Positions 1 through 10,783 are shown, numbered from the stretch's first letter. The stretch: DNA of 64,000 nt from Arachis hypogaea (GCF_003086295.3 NC_092042.1:44452137-44516136), one strand, 5' to 3'. Translations and numbers: made by a program. Notes: a model not told the origin generated them from the sequence alone.

Positions 1-1319
1 TGTGAAAACATGCTTTTAGACCCTTAAATTGATAATTTTAATCTTCCTTTGAGTCCACTAGATGCCTTGATGTTTTTGTTAGTAATTTCAGATTGAAAAA
101 GGCTAGGAATGGATCAAAGGAGTGAAGAGAAAGCATGCAAAGTGGAGAAATCATGAAAAACCAAAGATTAGGGACGCGCCCATGGACGCGCACGCGCACC
201 AGACGCATACGCGCAGATCGCTCACTACTCCAGGGTACGCGTGGATGCCCACGCTGACTCCTTTAATGAAATCACACCTGGCGATTTCAGGAGGGCTTTT
301 AGCCCAGTTTTAAAGCCAATCTTTGGCGGAAAAAGGCTAAAAAGACCAAGGACTGAAGGGGGAAAGGAATTGATCAATCATTCATTCAATCATTATTCAC
401 AATTGAGGTTTTAGATGTAGTTTTCTAGAGAGAGGAGAGACTCTCTCGGTTTTAGGTCTTAGTTTTATTCCATTTCAATTTCTGAATTCTATCTTATTCC
501 AATTTAGTTTCTCTTCTACTTTTATTCATTCTAGTACTTTGGTTTATTTATTTCTCTTGTTGAGATATTTATTTTCCCCATTTAGTTTGTGAACTTTTGA
601 TGTTAGATTCAAGTTCCATATTAATGCAATTTATGTTTTCCATGATTATTGTTACTCTCTTTAATTGTTAGTCATTGGTGCTTGCAATTGGTTGTTTAGA
701 TTTATTTTCCTTGTTAATTTTCTGTGCTCTTATTTTGTGCCTATCAAGTATTTGATAAAATGCTTGGAATAATGTTAGAGTAGGATTTTATGTTCTTGGC
801 TTCGGATGGTAACTTAGGAACTCTTGAGTTACTAATGTCCAAATAATTGATGATTGGTAGCCATTGACTCTAGTTCTCACTAATTGAATTAGTGGAGAGT
901 TAGGACTTATGGACTTGGATTGATATAGCTCATTTGACTTTCCTTTACAAGTTAGAGGATGACTTAATGAGATTGATCCTTGCCAATTCTCATGTTGTGA
1001 TTAGTGATACGGATAGTGATCATTGACCACCGAACCTTGCCAAGACCGCTTTATCATTTGAATTTCCTTGATATTTATTTTTCTTGTCTCTTAATCCAAA
1101 ACCCCAAAAAGATACAATCTCATAATCAATAACAAGAACACTTCCCTGTAATTCCTTGAGAGACGACCTGATGTTTGAATACTTCAGTTATTATTTTTTA
1201 AGGGTTTGTTACTTGTGACAACCAAAACTTTTGTATGAAATGATTCTTTGTGGTTTAGAAACTATATTTGCAACGGAGTTATTTGTGATATTCTTTACCA
1301 AACAAAAATCTGTTCATTA
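1..1319 (+). repeat. 5' LTR of element A (partial, 5' end outside window)
   Basis: Aligns by eye with 27082-28438. The end is placed at the TTCATTA just before the primer site; the other copy ends TTCATCG, so the terminal CA has decayed in both. A CpG-rich cluster at 172-245 (GACGCGC, ACGCGCAC, TACGCG) is the LTR version of the array seen inside the element at 3163-3545. The short ORFs here are not conserved between the copies. Confidence 0.85.
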
Positions 1320-1322
1320 AAA

Positions 1323-1340
1323 TGGCGCCATTGCCGGGGA
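1323..1340 (+). other. Primer binding site of element A
   Basis: TGGCGCCATTGCCGGGGA lies a few bases after the LTR. It differs at one base from the perfect tRNA-Asp 3'-end complement found in element B (14065-14082). Priming by tRNA-Asp is typical of the Athila lineage. Confidence 0.8.
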
Positions 1341-1429
1341 GTTGCAAATGTGTGCCTTATTATTAGTTATTGTAAATATTTGCTTTTTCCTTGTTTGTTT
1401 GTTTTTGTTTTTAATTCTTATTAGCTACT

Positions 1430-2984
1430 ATGAACTCTCACCCCTTTGGCTATGAGTTTGGTTACAATTATGTTGCAGGAAGAGGAGATTACAATGAGAA
1501 CATGCATCAAGGTTGAGACAATCAAGGATGGGAGGAGCCACAAAAATTTGATCAACCCTCTTGGCAACAAACCCCTCCAATGTACTACGAGCAACAACCA
1601 TTCCATGATGCATACCGAGACCATGGTTATGGTGGACCTTTTCGTGACAATCAACACCCGCCACACTATACCTATGAGCCCCCTCCTCAACATAATTTTG
1701 AACCACCGTACTCACAAACTCCATACTACCAAACACCCTCATATGATTCTAACCCTTAACCACCATACCAACCACCTTACGAGCCATATGAACCATATAT
1801 GGAACCACCCCAATTCCAATCCAATTACTCCCAAGAACCACCACATCCATATATACCTTCCCCATATCCATCAATCCACGAGCCATATGATCCTAATTAT
1901 GTTATTAAAGAGGAACAAGAGTCAATAGATCATCTCGAGGAAACACTGGATCGATTTCATGCAACCCTTCATCAATTGGAGCGAGTAGTAGGTAATTTAG
2001 CCTCCCTGCGCTTTAACACTCAAAGTACTTCCATGGCTACAAGTGGATAATCAATAAAAAAGCGTAGCATGATGGAGACACTAGAAAATCCAGTGAACAA
2101 TGAGGAATGTGATGCTGTATTGGAACAAGTGGAGGAAGCCGTAATAGTTGAAGAGAGGGAAGTGGTTGAAGACTTAGGAGACGCTGAACCTCTATGGGAA
2201 TCTAGGATTGTAGAGTATTCCTCCAAGAAGCTTGACATTGATGTCAAGGAGGCTAGTGCACAACCTCCAAGGCATATTCCTTATAAAAAAATTAGAGGGA
2301 ATAGATCAACAAGCAAGTTCCCTTGGTGAAGATGATCATGGAGCGAGTCTTCCTGGTGACAAATCCACACCCACAAATAAACTCGTTGCATATGAAGTTC
2401 CTTCTGCGATTGAATTTGAGAATGATGTGGAAGTGGAAATCCCTTAAAAAGGATGGACGGGAGTTGAACATGCGTCGTCAAGATCATTGGCAACCTCTCT
2501 ATCTAGGTTGCCAGCTACTACATCATTTGAGTGGGTAAGACTTATCTCTATTTGCTTTACAGCCCCACTTGAGTATGGTATTCTTGAAACTAATGGTCAA
2601 CTTAGGAAGCTTTGTGGCATTAAGCGTAAGAAAATGATGGTTATTTGTTGGAGTTGCAACTCAAGACTCATCAAGGTTGATATTTTGAGAGCTAGTTGCG
2701 AGGGTGGGACTAGTGACCAATTAGTTGGATCTAAGAGAGGAGTTTGGTATTGCATTGAGAATTCGAATTGCTTGCCACCCGATTGGAATACTGATGATCC
2801 ACTTAAAGACGGGTGTGGAAACAGGATTTGGGATCCCGACATCCAAGAGGATCAACTTTGGGAGCTCAAAACTTGTGAAGAGCTTCATCAAAGCTTGATA
2901 AATTCACTGGGAAATGTCGGAGCTTATTGGAAGTCCAAGTGTTGGTGGAGGTTTCAAGATGAGTTCAAGCACAAGCCACCATGA
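1430..2984 (+). pseudogene. Degraded Pro/Tyr/Glu-rich ORF of element A, homologous to C's ORF
   Basis: Starts MNSHPFGYEFGYN, matching MNSRPSRFEFDSN at the start of the ORF in element C (20457-22433). In order: a Pro/Gln/Tyr-rich segment with repeated YEPY/PPY units (about 1640-1900), a short helical segment (ETLDRFHATLHQLE, near 1940), an acidic segment (VEEAVIVEEREVVEDLGDAE, near 2130), and a conserved C-terminal block (2520-2984) with PLEYG, LETNGQL, LCGIK and a final FKHKPP. Several stops and frameshifts break it. It sits where gag-pol would be in an autonomous element, but I see no CCHC knuckle, protease or RT motif. The function is unknown; the position suggests a Gag-like or packaging role, which is inference. 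Confidence 0.75.
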
Positions 2985-3033
2985 CAAGGAGCTCACCAAT
3001 TGTCCAACTTAAGGACTTTAACTAAAAGTGCTA

Positions 3034-3051
3034 GGTGGGAGACAACCCACC
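3034..3051 (+). other. Hairpin with AGACAA loop after the last ORF of A
   Basis: GGTGGG-AGACAA-CCCACC is a perfect 6-bp stem, 49 bp after the ORF end and preceded by AAAAGTGCTA. Equivalent hairpins with other stem sequences follow the matching ORFs in C (20390-20407), B (10028-10043) and D (45876-45893). Confidence 0.7.
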
Positions 3052-5238
3052 ATAGTATGATCTTCCTTTTTATTAGTTTTATTTCTTTTCTGTTAGTGTT
3101 AATTTCCTATTCTGCATGTTTACCCTTATTTTTCTCTATATTTCATATAAAAAAAGAGGGGCAACCCACGCGTGCGCGTGCGCGTTGATGAACATAATGC
3201 CCCCCATCCAACGAACAGAAAGTTGTGATGGAATCATGCGGCTGGTATGCTAGGGGCACCATTCAACCCGCGCGTACGCGTCCATTAAAATTTTGGCACA
3301 CCACGCGTGCGCGTGCTTCACGCGCACGCGTCGCATGTACATTTTATCCCCTTCATTCTGAATAGAGAGTTGTGCAGAAATGGCGATGGAAGCATGCGTT
3401 TAGACAAAGTCAACCTACACGTACGCGTCCATGCATACATCTCCTTCCACGCTTCAGCGCACATGACGCTTCCGCGTCCATCCCTTTCTCGCCCACCCAC
3501 GCGGACGCGCACGGTACGTGGATGCGTGGATTCAAAAATGATTAACCCTATCCACGCGAGAACCTTAGCACTGTCACGCACATTCCCTCGCTTTCTCCCT
3601 CTTCGTCTCCCTCACTCTCTCACTCCCCCATTGCCACCCTTCCAAGATCTGCAACCGCCTCCCCCACCACTGTCCGGCACCGACCTCTCCGCCGCAACCC
3701 ACCTTCCTTTCTCCTCTCTTTCTTTCTCTCTCTCTCTCTCTCTCACCGTTTCCCCTCTCCACCCCCTGCCCTGCTCTGCGCCACCCACTACTTTGCTTTT
3801 TTGGTCCTCCGCCTGCAGCGCCGCCATTGCTACTGGGCAGCACCACTATCTCCCCCTCCTGTCCATTTTCCAACTATATTCCTCTTCTGCCCTATTCCAG
3901 GCTCCCCTGCCTCTATTGCTCTATTCCCTTTCTTTTCTTTTCATTAATTCTGTTCGTTAATTTTATTTAGTTAAGTTGCTTAATTCTCTTTAGGATAGTT
4001 AGATATGCATGTTTTAGTTGTTCCTAGGTGGTTAGGTAGCTAGGTTGTGGTTAGAGGATTCTAGGCCTGCTAAGTGCTCTGTTCTTGTTTCTTTTTCAAA
4101 TAGTGCATGCTTTCCTAAATGATGGTTGCTGTGATGATTTTTGTTTTACATGCTATTACCTACCGCTGCTTGCTGGGATTTAATTGTATGATTGTGTTTG
4201 TTGCTGCCTAAACATATGTGATCCATGCTCTTACCATGCTTGTTGCAAATTTTGGATTCATATGCTTGTATTTTGCTGTTTGCAATCCGGGAACGTCCGA
4301 TTTACTGCCAGAATGCTGCCGAAATTTCTAAGAAACTGTTTTGTTTTCAACTTGTTACCTATAATTGAACTTGCAACTTTTTCAATCTAGGATTACTTGA
4401 CTTCACCAAGTTCAATTCTTAGGTTGACTCGGTTGGCATTTCCGTGTTTATGTTGATTCCTGTTGATATGGATTGGATAAAGGGTTGGTCCATGGAACTC
4501 TTTGTCGGATTTTTGTGACAATTAGTATCTTACCTAACCCTATTTCTTCAATTTGAACCTTTTCGAGTTTACACTTTTCAAAGATAAGTCAATTGCCTTT
4601 TTCCTCACACTAAACCTATCCTTTGACTTTAACTTGTGATTTTTTTCCAATAAGATTCATTCATTGCAATAATTGGTGGATTTCACTAGCGTGACCCTAT
4701 TGATTTAGAACTACTTCCAACTTGTTTGTCGTCACACATAGTGCATATTTCAATCTTTCCACACCAATTGTTACAATTTTAGTGACCAGGACATTGATTG
4801 ATGATTTCTTTTCCATATTATACGCTTTTATGCAATTTCATATTTCATCATCAGTGACTGCATCGTCCTCACGAATGTGAGTGTGCGTGTTTCCATACTT
4901 TGTGCATTTCTTTTGATTGAGCCAATAACTGCCATACTACTAATTTTTAAACTGGTTCTCTAACCCCTAACTTGATTAACCAACTAACTTCTCTTTTAGT
5001 TTTCAACTAACACCTCAACCATTCTTTTTGGGTATGACGCTTATTGAGCTTACTAAACAAGCACTGTGCATATATTACTTGAATTCTTGATTTGTGGCTT
5101 TGATTAAATTCTAATTCTTGTTGCTTGAATTCCAAGAATTCTTTCCTTTTACCTCACTTCATGATAACATGTCACTCCTTGCTTTCTATTCCTCTACTTG
5201 GCTTAATTGTTTATATCCTGTTATATCAATTTTTTAGG
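3052..5238 (+). repeat. Spacer of element A with CpG-rich array and CT microsatellite
   Basis: No gene. 3163-3545 is dense in ACGCGT, CGCGTGCGCG and TACGCGT units. A CT-rich stretch with a pure (CT)n run lies near 3722-3746. From about 3960 to 5238 the DNA is T-rich and resembles untranslated leader or intron. The last bases before the ORF3 start read TTTTTTAG/G, like a 3' splice site, but I cannot identify a donor. Confidence 0.6.
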
Positions 5239-5366
5239 ATGGCTAACAGAGGGAAAGCCAAGGTTACCTCCAGGAAGCGAAAGACACCTCCAGCCTCCAC
5301 TCTTTCTTCTCACGCCAATTATGCTAGGAATCCACTCAACAAAAAAGAGAAAGAGAACCAGCAGCT
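5239..5366 (+). pseudogene. ORF3 of element A, N-terminal part (split by C)
   Basis: ATG at 5239 opens a basic N-terminus (KAKVTSRKRK, nuclear-signal-like) that runs in frame up to element C and resumes at 24057. B's ORF3 starts the same way (SRKRKGKAK). The frame reads through the junction if one copy of CAGCT is removed. The remainder of the protein is described at 24057-25213. Confidence 0.75.
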
Positions 5367-5538
5367 TGACGTTAGGATTTTTGCTAGTAAAGAATTTTAT
5401 AAAAATAGTCGCGTTGTAGATATAGATTCTAAACCAACAGAAATCCCTTCGTGCAAACGTTTTGGTTGTCACACGTAACAAACCCCTTTAAAATTGATAA
5501 CCGAGTATTTAAACCTCGGGTCGTCTTCTCAAGGAATT
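5367..5538 (-). repeat. 3' LTR of element C, outer fragment
   Basis: Matches 22581-22752 nearly base for base, starting TGACGTTAGGATTTTTGC. It stops at the GAATT target duplication of element B (5534-5538) and resumes at 15731. Confidence 0.92.
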
Positions 5539-7180
5539 TGGTAGCGCGAAATTGTGATCACTACAACTTCGCACAACTAACCAGCAAGTGTATTGGGTCG
5601 TCCAAGTAATAAACCTTACGCGAGTAAGGGTCGATCCCACAGAGATTGTTGGTATGAAGCAAGCTATGGTCACCTTGTAAATCTTAGTCAATTAAACTCA
5701 AATGGATATGGGTGATATACGAATAAAACATAAAGATAAGGATAGAGATACTTATGTAATTCATTGGTGGGAATTTCAGATAAGCGTATGAAGATGCTTG
5801 GTCCCTTCCGTCTCTCTGCTTTCCTACTGTCTTCATCCAATCCTTCTTACTCCTTTCCATGGCAAGCTTATGCAAGGGTTTCACCGTTGTCAATGGCTAC
5901 CTCCCATCCTCTCAGTGGAAATGTTCAACGCACCCTGTCACGGCATGGCTATCCATCTATCGGTTCTCAATCAGGCCGGAATAGAATCCAGTGATTCTTT
6001 TGCGTCTGTCACTAACGCCCCGCCCTCAGGAGTTTGAAGCTCGTCACAGTCATTCAATCATTGAATCCTACTCAGAATACCACAGACAAGGTTAGACCTT
6101 CCGGATTCTCTTGAATGCCGCCATCAATTCTAGCCTATACCACGAAGACTCTGATCTCACGGAATGACTGGCTCGGTTGTCAGGCGAGCACTCGGTTGTC
6201 AGGCGATCAACCATGCATCGTGTATCAGGAATCCAAGAGATATCCACCCAATTTAAGGTAGAACGGAGGTGGTTGTCAGGCACACGTTCATAGGTGAGAA
6301 TGATGATGAGTGTCACGGATCATCACATTCATCAAGTTGAAGAACAAGTGGTATCTTAGAACAAGAACAAGCGGAATTGAATAGAAGAACAATAGTAATT
6401 GCATTAATACTCGAGGTACAGCAGAGCTCCACACCTTAATCTATGGTGTGTAGAAACTCCACCGTTGAAAATACATAAGAACAAGGTCTAGGCATGGCCG
6501 AATGGCCAGCCTCCCAAAGAGGGTTCAATCATAAAAACATGATCAAAAGATTCAAATACAAATAGTAAAAGGTCCTACTTATAGAGAACTAGTAGCCTAA
6601 GGTTTACAGAGATGAGTAAATGACATAAAAATCCACTTCCGGGCCCACTTGGTGTGTGCTTGGGCTGAGCAATGAAGCATTTTCGTGTAGAGACTCTTCT
6701 TGGAGTTAAACGCCAGCTTTTATGCCAGTTTGGGCGTTTAACTCCCATCCTTGTGCCAGTTCCGGCGTTTAACGCTGGGATTTCTGAGGGTGACTTTGTA
6801 CGCCGGTTTGGGCCATCAAATCTTGGGCAAAGTATGGACTATCATATATTGCTGGAAAGCCCAGGATGTCTACTTTCCAACGCCGTTGAGAGCGCGCCAA
6901 TTCGGCTTCTGTAGCTCCAGAAAATTCACTTCGAGTGCAGGGAGGTCAGAATCCAACAACATCTGCAGTCCTTTTTAGTCTCTGAATCAGATTTTTGCTC
7001 AGGTCCCTCAATTTCAGCTAGAAAATACCTGAAATCACAGAAAAACACACAAACTCATAGTAAAGTCCAGAAAAGTGAATTTTAACTAAAAACTAATAAA
7101 AATATACTAAAAACTAACTAGATCATACTAAAAACATACTAAAAACAATGCCAAAAAGCGTACAAATTATCCGCTCATCA
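5539..7180 (-). repeat. 3' LTR of element B
   Basis: 1642 bp, TG...CA, paired with 14089-15730. On the minus strand a TATA-like CTATAAGTAGG (6574-6585) is a candidate core promoter. Three GGCGTTTAAC-type units lie at about 6695-6780. Confidence 0.95.
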
Positions 7181-7218
7181 CAACACCAAACTTAAATTGT
7201 TGCTTGTCCTCAAGCAAC
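7181..7218 (-). other. Polypurine tract of B preceded by AGGA-loop hairpin
   Basis: On the minus strand: hairpin GTTGCTTG-AGGA-CAAGCAAC (7199-7218, perfect 8-bp stem), then AATTTAAGTTTGGTGTTG directly against the 3' LTR. This is where plus-strand DNA synthesis should be primed. The same unit recurs upstream of ORF3 at 9256-9290. Confidence 0.75.
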
Positions 7219-8091
7219 TGAAAATCAAATAAGATAAAAAGAAGAGAATATGCAATGAATTCCAAAAACATCTATGAAGATCAGTATTAATTAGATGAGC
7301 GGGGCTTTTAGCTTTTTGCCTCTGAATAGTTTTGGCATCTCACTCTATCCTTTGAAATTCAGAATGATTGGCTTCTTTAGGAACTCAGAATCCAGATAGT
7401 GTTATTGATTCTCCTAGTTAAGTATGATGATTCTTGAACATAGCTACTTATTGAGTCTTGGCCGTGGCCCAAAGCACTTTGTCTTCCAGTATTACCACCG
7501 GATACATACATGCCACAGACACATAATTGGGTGAACCTTTTCAGATTGTGACTCAGCTTTGCTAGAGTCCCCAATTAGAGGTGTCCAGGGTTCTTAAGCA
7601 CACTCTTTTTGCCTTGGATCACAACTTTATTTCTTTCTTTCTTCTCTCTTTTTTTCGTTTTCTTTTTCTTTCTTTTTTTTCGAAATTTTCTTTTTTCATT
7701 GCTTTTTCTTGCTTCAAGAATCATTTTTATGATTTTTCAGATCCTCAGTAACATGTCTCCTTTTTCATCATTCTTTCAAGAGCCAACATTCATGAACCAC
7801 AAATTCAAAAGACATATGCACTGTTTAAGCATACATTCAGAAAACAAAAATATTGCCACCACATCAAAATAATTAAACTGTTATACAATTCAAAATTCAT
7901 GCAATTCTTTTCTTTTTCAATTAAGAACATTTTTTATTTAAGAGAGGTGATGGATTCATAGGACATTCATAACTTTAAGGCATAGACACTAAGACACTAA
8001 TGATCACAAGACACAAACATAGGTAAACATAAGCACTAAAATTCGAAAAACAGACAAATAAAGAACAAGGAAATTAAAGAACGGGTCCACC
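7219..8091 (-). other. Non-coding region of B between ORF3 and the polypurine tract
   Basis: No ORF of note. Blocks between about 7300 and 7620 match the same region of element D (about 48620-48970), including a shared AGAGTGTGCTTAAGAA stretch and a following CACCTCTAATTGGGGAC. A pyrimidine-rich stretch lies at 7619-7690. Confidence 0.65.
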
Positions 8092-9216
8092 TTAGTGATG
8101 GCGGCATGTTCTTCCTCTTGAAGATCCTATGGAGTGCTTGAGCTCCTCAATGTCTCTTCCTTGTCTTTGTTGCTCCTCTCTCATGATTCTTTGATCTTCT
8201 CTAATTTCATGGAGGAGGACAGAGTGTTCTTGGTGCTCCACCCTTAGTTGTCCCATGTTGGAACTCAATTCTCCTAGGGAGGTGTTTAGTTGCTCCCAAT
8301 AGTTTTGTGGAGGAAAGTGCATCCCTTGAGGAATCTCATGGATCTCATGATGAGTGGGATCTCTTGTGTGCTCCATCCTTTTCTTAGTGATGGGCTTGTC
8401 CTCATCAATAGGGATGTCTCCTTCTATGTCAACTCCAACTGAATAACAGAGGTGACAGATGAGATGAGGAAAGGCTAACCTTGCCAAGGTAGAGGACTTG
8501 TCCGCCACCTTATAGAGTTCTTGAGCTATAACCTCATGAACTTCTATTTCTTCTCCAATCATGATGCTATGAATCATGATAGCCCGGTCTATAGTAACTT
8601 CGGACCGGTTGCTAGTAGGAATGATTGAGCGTTGGATAAACTCCAACCATCCCCTAGCCATGGGCTTGAGGTCATGCCTTCTCAGTTGAACCGGCTTCCC
8701 TCTTGAATCTCTCTTCCATTGGGCGCCCTCTTCACATATGACTGTGAGGACTTGGTCCAACCTTTGATCAAAGTTGACCCTTCTAGTGTAAGGATGTTCA
8801 TCTCCTTGCATCATGGGCAAGTTGAATGCCAACCTTACATTTTCCGGACTAAAATCCAAGTATTTCCCCCGAACCATAGTAAGCCAATTCTTTGGATCCG
8901 GGTTCACACTTTGGTCATGGTTCTTGGTGATCCATGCATTGGCATAGAACTCTTGAACCATCAAGATTCCGACTTGTTGAATGGGGTTGGTAAGAACTTC
9001 CCAACCTCTTCTTCGGATCTCATGTCGGATCTCCGGATATTCACTCTTTTTGAGTTTGAAAGGGACCTCGGGGATCACCTTCTTCAAGGCCACAACTTCA
9101 TAGAAGTGGTCTTGATGCACCCTTGAGATGAATCTTTCCATCTCCCATGACTCGGAGGTGGAAGCTTTTGCCTTCCCTTTCCTCTTTCTAGAGGTTTCTC
9201 CGGCCTTGGATGCCAT
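8092..9216 (-). CDS. ORF3 of element B: intact plant transposon-protein domain, 374 aa
   Basis: An uninterrupted 374-codon frame, the best-preserved gene in the window. The N-terminus is basic (SRKRKGKAKAS, residues 8-20). Residues about 30-230 resemble the family annotated as putative plant transposon protein: VIPEVPFKLKKSEYPEIR, a strand of MVQEFYANAW, VRGKYLDFSPENVR, then a region around IDRAIMIHSIMIGEEIEVHE. Residues about 300-365 are charged and helical (QEHSVLLHEIREDQRIMREE), probably a coiled coil. Homologues lie in D (46907-48001, broken) and A (5239-5366 plus 24057-25213). It lies between pol and the 3' LTR, where Athila elements place an env-like ORF, but I see no signal peptide or membrane segment, so an envelope role is not supported. 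The biochemical function is unknown. Confidence 0.85.
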   Translation of the reverse strand: MASKAGETSRKRKGKAKASTSESWEMERFISRVHQDHFYEVVALKKVIPEVPFKLKKSEYPEIRHEIRRRGWEVLTNPIQQVGILMVQEFYANAWITKNHDQSVNPDPKNWLTMVRGKYLDFSPENVRLAFNLPMMQGDEHPYTRRVNFDQRLDQVLTVICEEGAQWKRDSRGKPVQLRRHDLKPMARGWLEFIQRSIIPTSNRSEVTIDRAIMIHSIMIGEEIEVHEVIAQELYKVADKSSTLARLAFPHLICHLCYSVGVDIEGDIPIDEDKPITKKRMEHTRDPTHHEIHEIPQGMHFPPQNYWEQLNTSLGELSSNMGQLRVEHQEHSVLLHEIREDQRIMREEQQRQGRDIEELKHSIGSSRGRTCRHH

Positions 9217-9255
9217 AAATGGTTATGGAAAAACAAAAAGCAATGCTTTTATCAC

Positions 9256-9290
9256 ACCAAACTTAAAAGGTTTGCTCGTCCTCGAGCAAA
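9256..9290 (-). other. AGGA-loop hairpin plus polypurine-like motif upstream of B ORF3
   Basis: On the minus strand TTTGCTCG-AGGA-CGAGCAAA (9271-9290, perfect 8-bp stem) is followed by CTTTTAAGTTTGGTGTG. Compared with the copy at B's polypurine tract, two stem positions have changed on both sides so that pairing is kept. Confidence 0.75.
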
Positions 9291-9716
9291 AGAAGAAAGA
9301 AGAGAGTAGAAGAAGAAGAAATGAGGAAGAAGAGAATGGCTTTGTGTTCGGCCAAAAGGGGGAGAAGTGGTGTTTAGGTTGTGTGAAAATGAAGGAGTGA
9401 AGAAGGGTTTATATAGGAGTGGGGGAGGGGTAGGGTTCGGTCAAGTGAGGGTGGGTTTGGGTGGGAAAGTGTTTTGAATTTGAATGGTGAGGTAGGTGGG
9501 GTTATATGAAGGATGGATGTGAGTGGTGAAGAGAAAGATGGGATTTGACAGGTGAAGGGTTTTTGGGGAAGAGGTGTTGAGGTGATTGGTGAATGGGTGA
9601 AGAAGAGAGAGAGTGGTGGGGTAGGTGGGGATCCTGTGGGGTCCACAGATCCTGAGGTGTCAAGGAAAAGTCATCCCTGCACCAAATGGCAAGCAAAAAT
9701 GCGTTTTTAGCCAATT

Positions 9717-9900
9717 TTGGCGTTAAACGCCGAGCTGGTGCCCATTTCTGGCGTTTAACGCCAGTTTCTTGCCCTTTTCTGGCGTTTAACGCCAGTCTGG
9801 TGCCCCTTTCTGGCGTTAAACGCCCAGAATGGTGCCAGACTGGGCGTTAAACGCCCAACAGCTAGCCTTACTGGCGTTTAAACGCCAGCACGCTCTCCTC
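9717..9900. repeat. Array of GGCGTTTAACGCC palindromes, element B
   Basis: Six imperfect copies of TGGCGTTTAACGCCAG or TGGGCGTTAAACGCCCA, spaced roughly 25-35 bp by unrelated, G/C-containing linkers. It lies between the deleted pol and ORF3, exactly where D has its largest array (46060-46335). Non-coding. Confidence 0.9.
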
Positions 9901-10027
9901 CAGGGTGTGCTATTTTTCTTCCTGTTTTTCATTCTGTTTTTGCTTTTTTCATTGATTTTGTGACTTCTCACGATCATCAACCTACAAAAAACATAAAATA
10001 ACAAAAGAGAATAGATAAAATATAACA

Positions 10028-10043
10028 TTGGGTTGCCTCCCAA
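10028..10043 (-). other. AGGCAA-loop hairpin of element B
   Basis: On the minus strand TTGGG-AGGCAA-CCCAA, preceded by AAGCGCTTG. Same position after the last gag/pol ORF as in A, C and D, with a different stem. Confidence 0.7.
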
Positions 10044-10092
10044 CAAGCGCTTCTTTAATGTCAGTAGCTTGACAGAGGACTCTCATAGAGCC

Positions 10093-10783
10093 TCACAGGT
10101 GCTTAGAGCAATGTTGGAACCTCCCAACACCAAACTTAGAGTTTGAATGTGGGGGTTCAACACCAAACTTAGAAGTTGGTTGTGGCCTCCCAACACCAAA
10201 CTTAGAGTTTGACTGTGGGGGCTCTGTTTGGCTCTGTTTTGAGAGAAGCTCTTCATGCTTCCTCTCCATGGGGACAGAGGGATATCCTTGAGCCTTAAAC
10301 ACAAAGGATTCTTCATTCACTTGAATGATCAATTCTCCTCTGTCAACATCAATCACAGCCTTTGCTGTGGCTAGGAAGGGTCTGCCAAGGATGATGGATT
10401 CATCCATGCACTTCCCAGTCTCTAGGACTATGAAATCAGCAGGGATGTAATGGTCTTCAACTTTCACCAGAACATCCTCTACAAGTCCATGAGCTTGTTT
10501 TTCTTGAATTGTCTGCCATCTCTAGTGAGATTTTTGCAGCTTGCACCTCAAAGATCCCTAGCTTCTCCATTACAGAGAGAGGCATGAGGTTTACACTTGA
10601 TCCTAGGTCACACAAGGCCTTCTTGAAGGTCATGGTGCCTATGGCACAAGGTATTGAAAACTTCCCAGGATCCTGTCTCTTTTGAGGTAATTTCTGCCTA
10701 GACAAGTCCTCCAGTTCTTTGGTGAGCAAAGGGGGTTCATCCTCCCAAGTCTCATTTCCAAATAACTTGTCATTTAGCTTCAT
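10093..10783 (-). pseudogene. Protease of element B (frameshifted), followed by KFGV repeats
   Basis: Aspartic protease of the retropepsin type, which would process Gag-Pol in the particle. The active-site region reads ALCDLGSSVNLMP and the flap-distal motif IILGRPFLATA, both normal for Ty3/Gypsy. One frameshift near 10460-10500 separates them. After the protease, the frame goes on through three KFGV units (SNSKFGVGRPQPTSKFGV and one more) and stops near 10093. Those units are the translation of the AAGTTTGGTGTTG motif that also forms the polypurine tract. RT should follow but is absent. Upstream it continues from gag. Confidence 0.8.

Noticed and set aside
3307..3960. 217-codon open frame in element A spacer
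   Set aside because: It spans the CpG array and a CT microsatellite, is Pro/Ser/Leu low complexity, and has no counterpart in C.
9717..9900. CRISPR-like array of short palindromic repeats
   Set aside because: Units vary, spacing is uneven, and the DNA is an LTR retrotransposon of a plant.
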